Under the pieces are notes generated by a model that was not told the origin of the DNA, ran no database searches, and saw only the letters and a program-made list of their open reading frames with translations. Shown here in pieces: positions 34,760-35,988 of a stretch of DNA of 35,988 nt. The stretch is from Chitinophaga pinensis (GTDB lineage Bacteria; Pseudomonadota; Gammaproteobacteria; Burkholderiales; SG8-41), in assembly GCA_943329075.2 (NCBI GenBank), contig CALQCM020000045.1, positions 1 through 35,988 of the forward strand, in the 5' to 3' direction. Made by a program: the position numbers and the translations under genes. Every line of letters begins with the position of its first letter. Positions within the stretch are counted from its first letter, which is position 1.

Positions 34760-35830
34760 TCAATGCGTGGTGGTCTGCTGAATCGGCAGCAACAGGGTGA
34801 AGGTGGTGCCCCCGGGCTGTGTGTCAAATGTGACGGTGCCGTTATGCTGCGTGACAAAATTCTGCACCAGCGTGAGACCAAGGCCGCTGCCGCCTTCGCG
34901 CCCCGATACCAGCGGATAAAAAACCTTCTCGCGAATCTCTTCGGGAATGCCGGGGCCGTTGTCGCTGATCTGCACCTGGATCGCCTGCTTGTAGCGGCGG
35001 CGCGCCAGCGTGGCCTGGCGCGCAATGCGTGTGCGCAGCGTGATGCACCCCTTGCCCTGCATCGCCTGCGAAGCGTTGCGCACAATGTTGAGCACGGCCT
35101 GGATCAACTGCTCGCGGTCACCGGTCAACTGCGGCAGGCTGGTGTCGTAATCGCGCACCACCGTGATGCCCTGCGGGTACTCGGCGAGGATGACACTGCG
35201 CACGCGCTCGAGCACTTCGTGGATATTCAGCGGCGCCGGTTGCGGCAGACGGTGCGGCGTCAACAGGCGATCCATCAGCAATTGCAGACGGTCGGCTTCT
35301 TTCATGATGACCTGCGTGTACTCATGCAGGTGCGGCCGGTCAAGCTCGTGTTCGAGCAGTTGCGCCGCGCCGCGGATGCCGCCGAGCGGGTTCTTGATTT
35401 CGTGCGCCAGATTGCGGATGAGTTCGCGGTTGGCCTGGCTTTGATCAAGCAGCCGCTCCTCGCGCGCGATCTTCATCTGCTGCTCGATATGACGGAACTC
35501 AAGCAGCAGTCCGCGCCAGCCATCTACCCAGCCATCAAGTTCAACCGGATTGGCGGTACAGGTCAGCAATAATTTAGGGCGGCCGAAAGCGCCGATGCGC
35601 AGATCGTTTTCGGTATAACTGCTGTGATTGGCGCCCGCGTAGTCGATGGCCGCATCGAGCACCTCGTCCTGAAAGATTTCGGAGATGTTGTGGCCGACGA
35701 AGCTCTTGCTGCTCGCCTCGAACAAATTTTCCGCGGACGGATTTAGGTAATGCACGTTCTTGTCCTGATCAACCAGTACGATCGCCGTCCCGAGAAGATC
35801 AAGTCCTGTCAGCGCCGGGATGGGCATCAT
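34760..35830 (-). CDS. ntrB: Nitrogen regulation sensor kinase/phosphatase NtrB
   Basis: Soluble histidine kinase that phosphorylates or dephosphorylates NtrC under PII control. The protein has 356 residues. An N-terminal PAS domain (about 5-115; GTAIVLVDQDKNVHYLNPSA) is followed by the dimerisation helix with His143 in NLAHEIKNPLGGIRGAAQLL. The ATPase domain has VLNIVRNASQAM, QISDNGPGIPEE, FYPLVSGREGGSGLGL and VTFDTQPGGTTF. The ATGs at 35830 and 35827 are adjacent and neither has a Shine-Dalgarno. An IS end lies about ten bases upstream, so the native leader has been replaced. Confidence 0.96.
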   Translation of the reverse strand: MMPIPALTGLDLLGTAIVLVDQDKNVHYLNPSAENLFEASSKSFVGHNISEIFQDEVLDAAIDYAGANHSSYTENDLRIGAFGRPKLLLTCTANPVELDGWVDGWRGLLLEFRHIEQQMKIAREERLLDQSQANRELIRNLAHEIKNPLGGIRGAAQLLEHELDRPHLHEYTQVIMKEADRLQLLMDRLLTPHRLPQPAPLNIHEVLERVRSVILAEYPQGITVVRDYDTSLPQLTGDREQLIQAVLNIVRNASQAMQGKGCITLRTRIARQATLARRRYKQAIQVQISDNGPGIPEEIREKVFYPLVSGREGGSGLGLTLVQNFVTQHNGTVTFDTQPGGTTFTLLLPIQQTTTH

Positions 35831-35839
35831 TTAAATTAA

Positions 35840-35988
35840 GGGTCTTCGGGAAGTCGAGTGGGTGATTTTGGATCATTTTAGAGGGCTGGCAACATGCAAG
35901 TGAGGATTTTCAACCGCAGATATTCTTCGTCACGCAATCCGTATGCGCGTCGCTGGATGACGCGAATCTTGTTGTTCAGGCCTTCGAC
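35840..35988 (-). mobile_element. ISL3-family insertion sequence, right end (continues outside window)
   Basis: The outermost bases appear to be GGGTCTTCGGGAAG at 35840 onward, read toward the IS interior, as a terminal inverted repeat. The transposase end is just inside. The eight bases outside (35832-35839, TAAATTAA) are AT-rich, as expected of an ISL3-type target duplication. The other end is not in the window, so the boundary is inferred. Confidence 0.65.
35878..35988 (-). CDS. ISL3-family transposase, C-terminal 36 residues (5' part outside window)
   Basis: Read from the right edge the frame gives VEGLNNKIRVIQRRAYGLRD then EEYLRLKILTCMLPAL and a TAA at 35880-35878. EGLNNKIRVIQRRAYG(L/Y)RD is the characteristic C-terminus of ISL3 (IS204/IS1001/IS1096/IS1165 type) transposases. 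Only the tail is visible, so whether the element is intact cannot be judged. Confidence 0.88.
   Translation of the reverse strand, partial: VEGLNNKIRVIQRRAYGLRDEEYLRLKILTCMLPAL

Overview
The window is chromosomal DNA from a high-GC proteobacterium, most likely a betaproteobacterium. The case rests on four things: the metK / SAH-riboswitch / ahcY / metF order, a Bug-type solute-binding protein, a yqgE-ruvX-pyrR-pyrB-pyrC' operon with a non-catalytic dihydroorotase, and a slt / NDUFA9-like / GST / cca gene block. The genus cannot be fixed by reading alone. Almost everything is housekeeping. No tRNA, rRNA, CRISPR array or phage block was seen.

Left part (1-6450): the 3' end of metK and its terminator lead into a clear S-adenosylhomocysteine riboswitch, then ahcY, metF and a coupled DUF427 gene, which together form the activated methyl cycle. 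On the opposite strand lie a class V aminotransferase whose reading frame is fused to a YdaS/Cro-like helix-turn-helix, the tRNA thiolase ttcA (with a repeat element inside its coding start) and a pteridine reductase.

Centre left (6484-18600): a MidA-type methyltransferase and a three-gene ABC export system (HlyD adaptor, FtsX-type permease, ATPase) run forward. A reverse block follows: slt, an NDUFA9-like protein, GST and cca (which lacks a recognisable HD domain). Next come ilvA (reverse) and rpiA (forward), separated by an inverted repeat built from heptamers.

Centre (18100-24200) is the most eroded part. argA-yggX-sixA run in reverse, with a degraded EAL-domain remnant between argA and yggX. 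A REP-like palindrome forms the end of a truncated gluconate-dehydrogenase subunit 3-like gene. A coupled TIM-barrel isomerase / Bug transporter pair looks like the surviving part of a catabolic cluster. rsmE and a cluster of REP palindromes follow.

Right part (24220-35988): phrB (reverse), then yqgE-ruvX-pyrR-pyrB-pyrC' as a tight forward operon, prlC, a secreted DUF4124-glutaredoxin protein and xthA. On the reverse strand ntrB-ntrC form the nitrogen two-component system. An ISL3-type insertion sequence ends only about ten bases upstream of the ntrB start and runs off the right edge.

The items most worth a second look are the helix-turn-helix/aminotransferase fusion with an internal ribosome site, the IS abutting ntrB, and the decay traces around argA. 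No wholly new multi-gene system was recognised.
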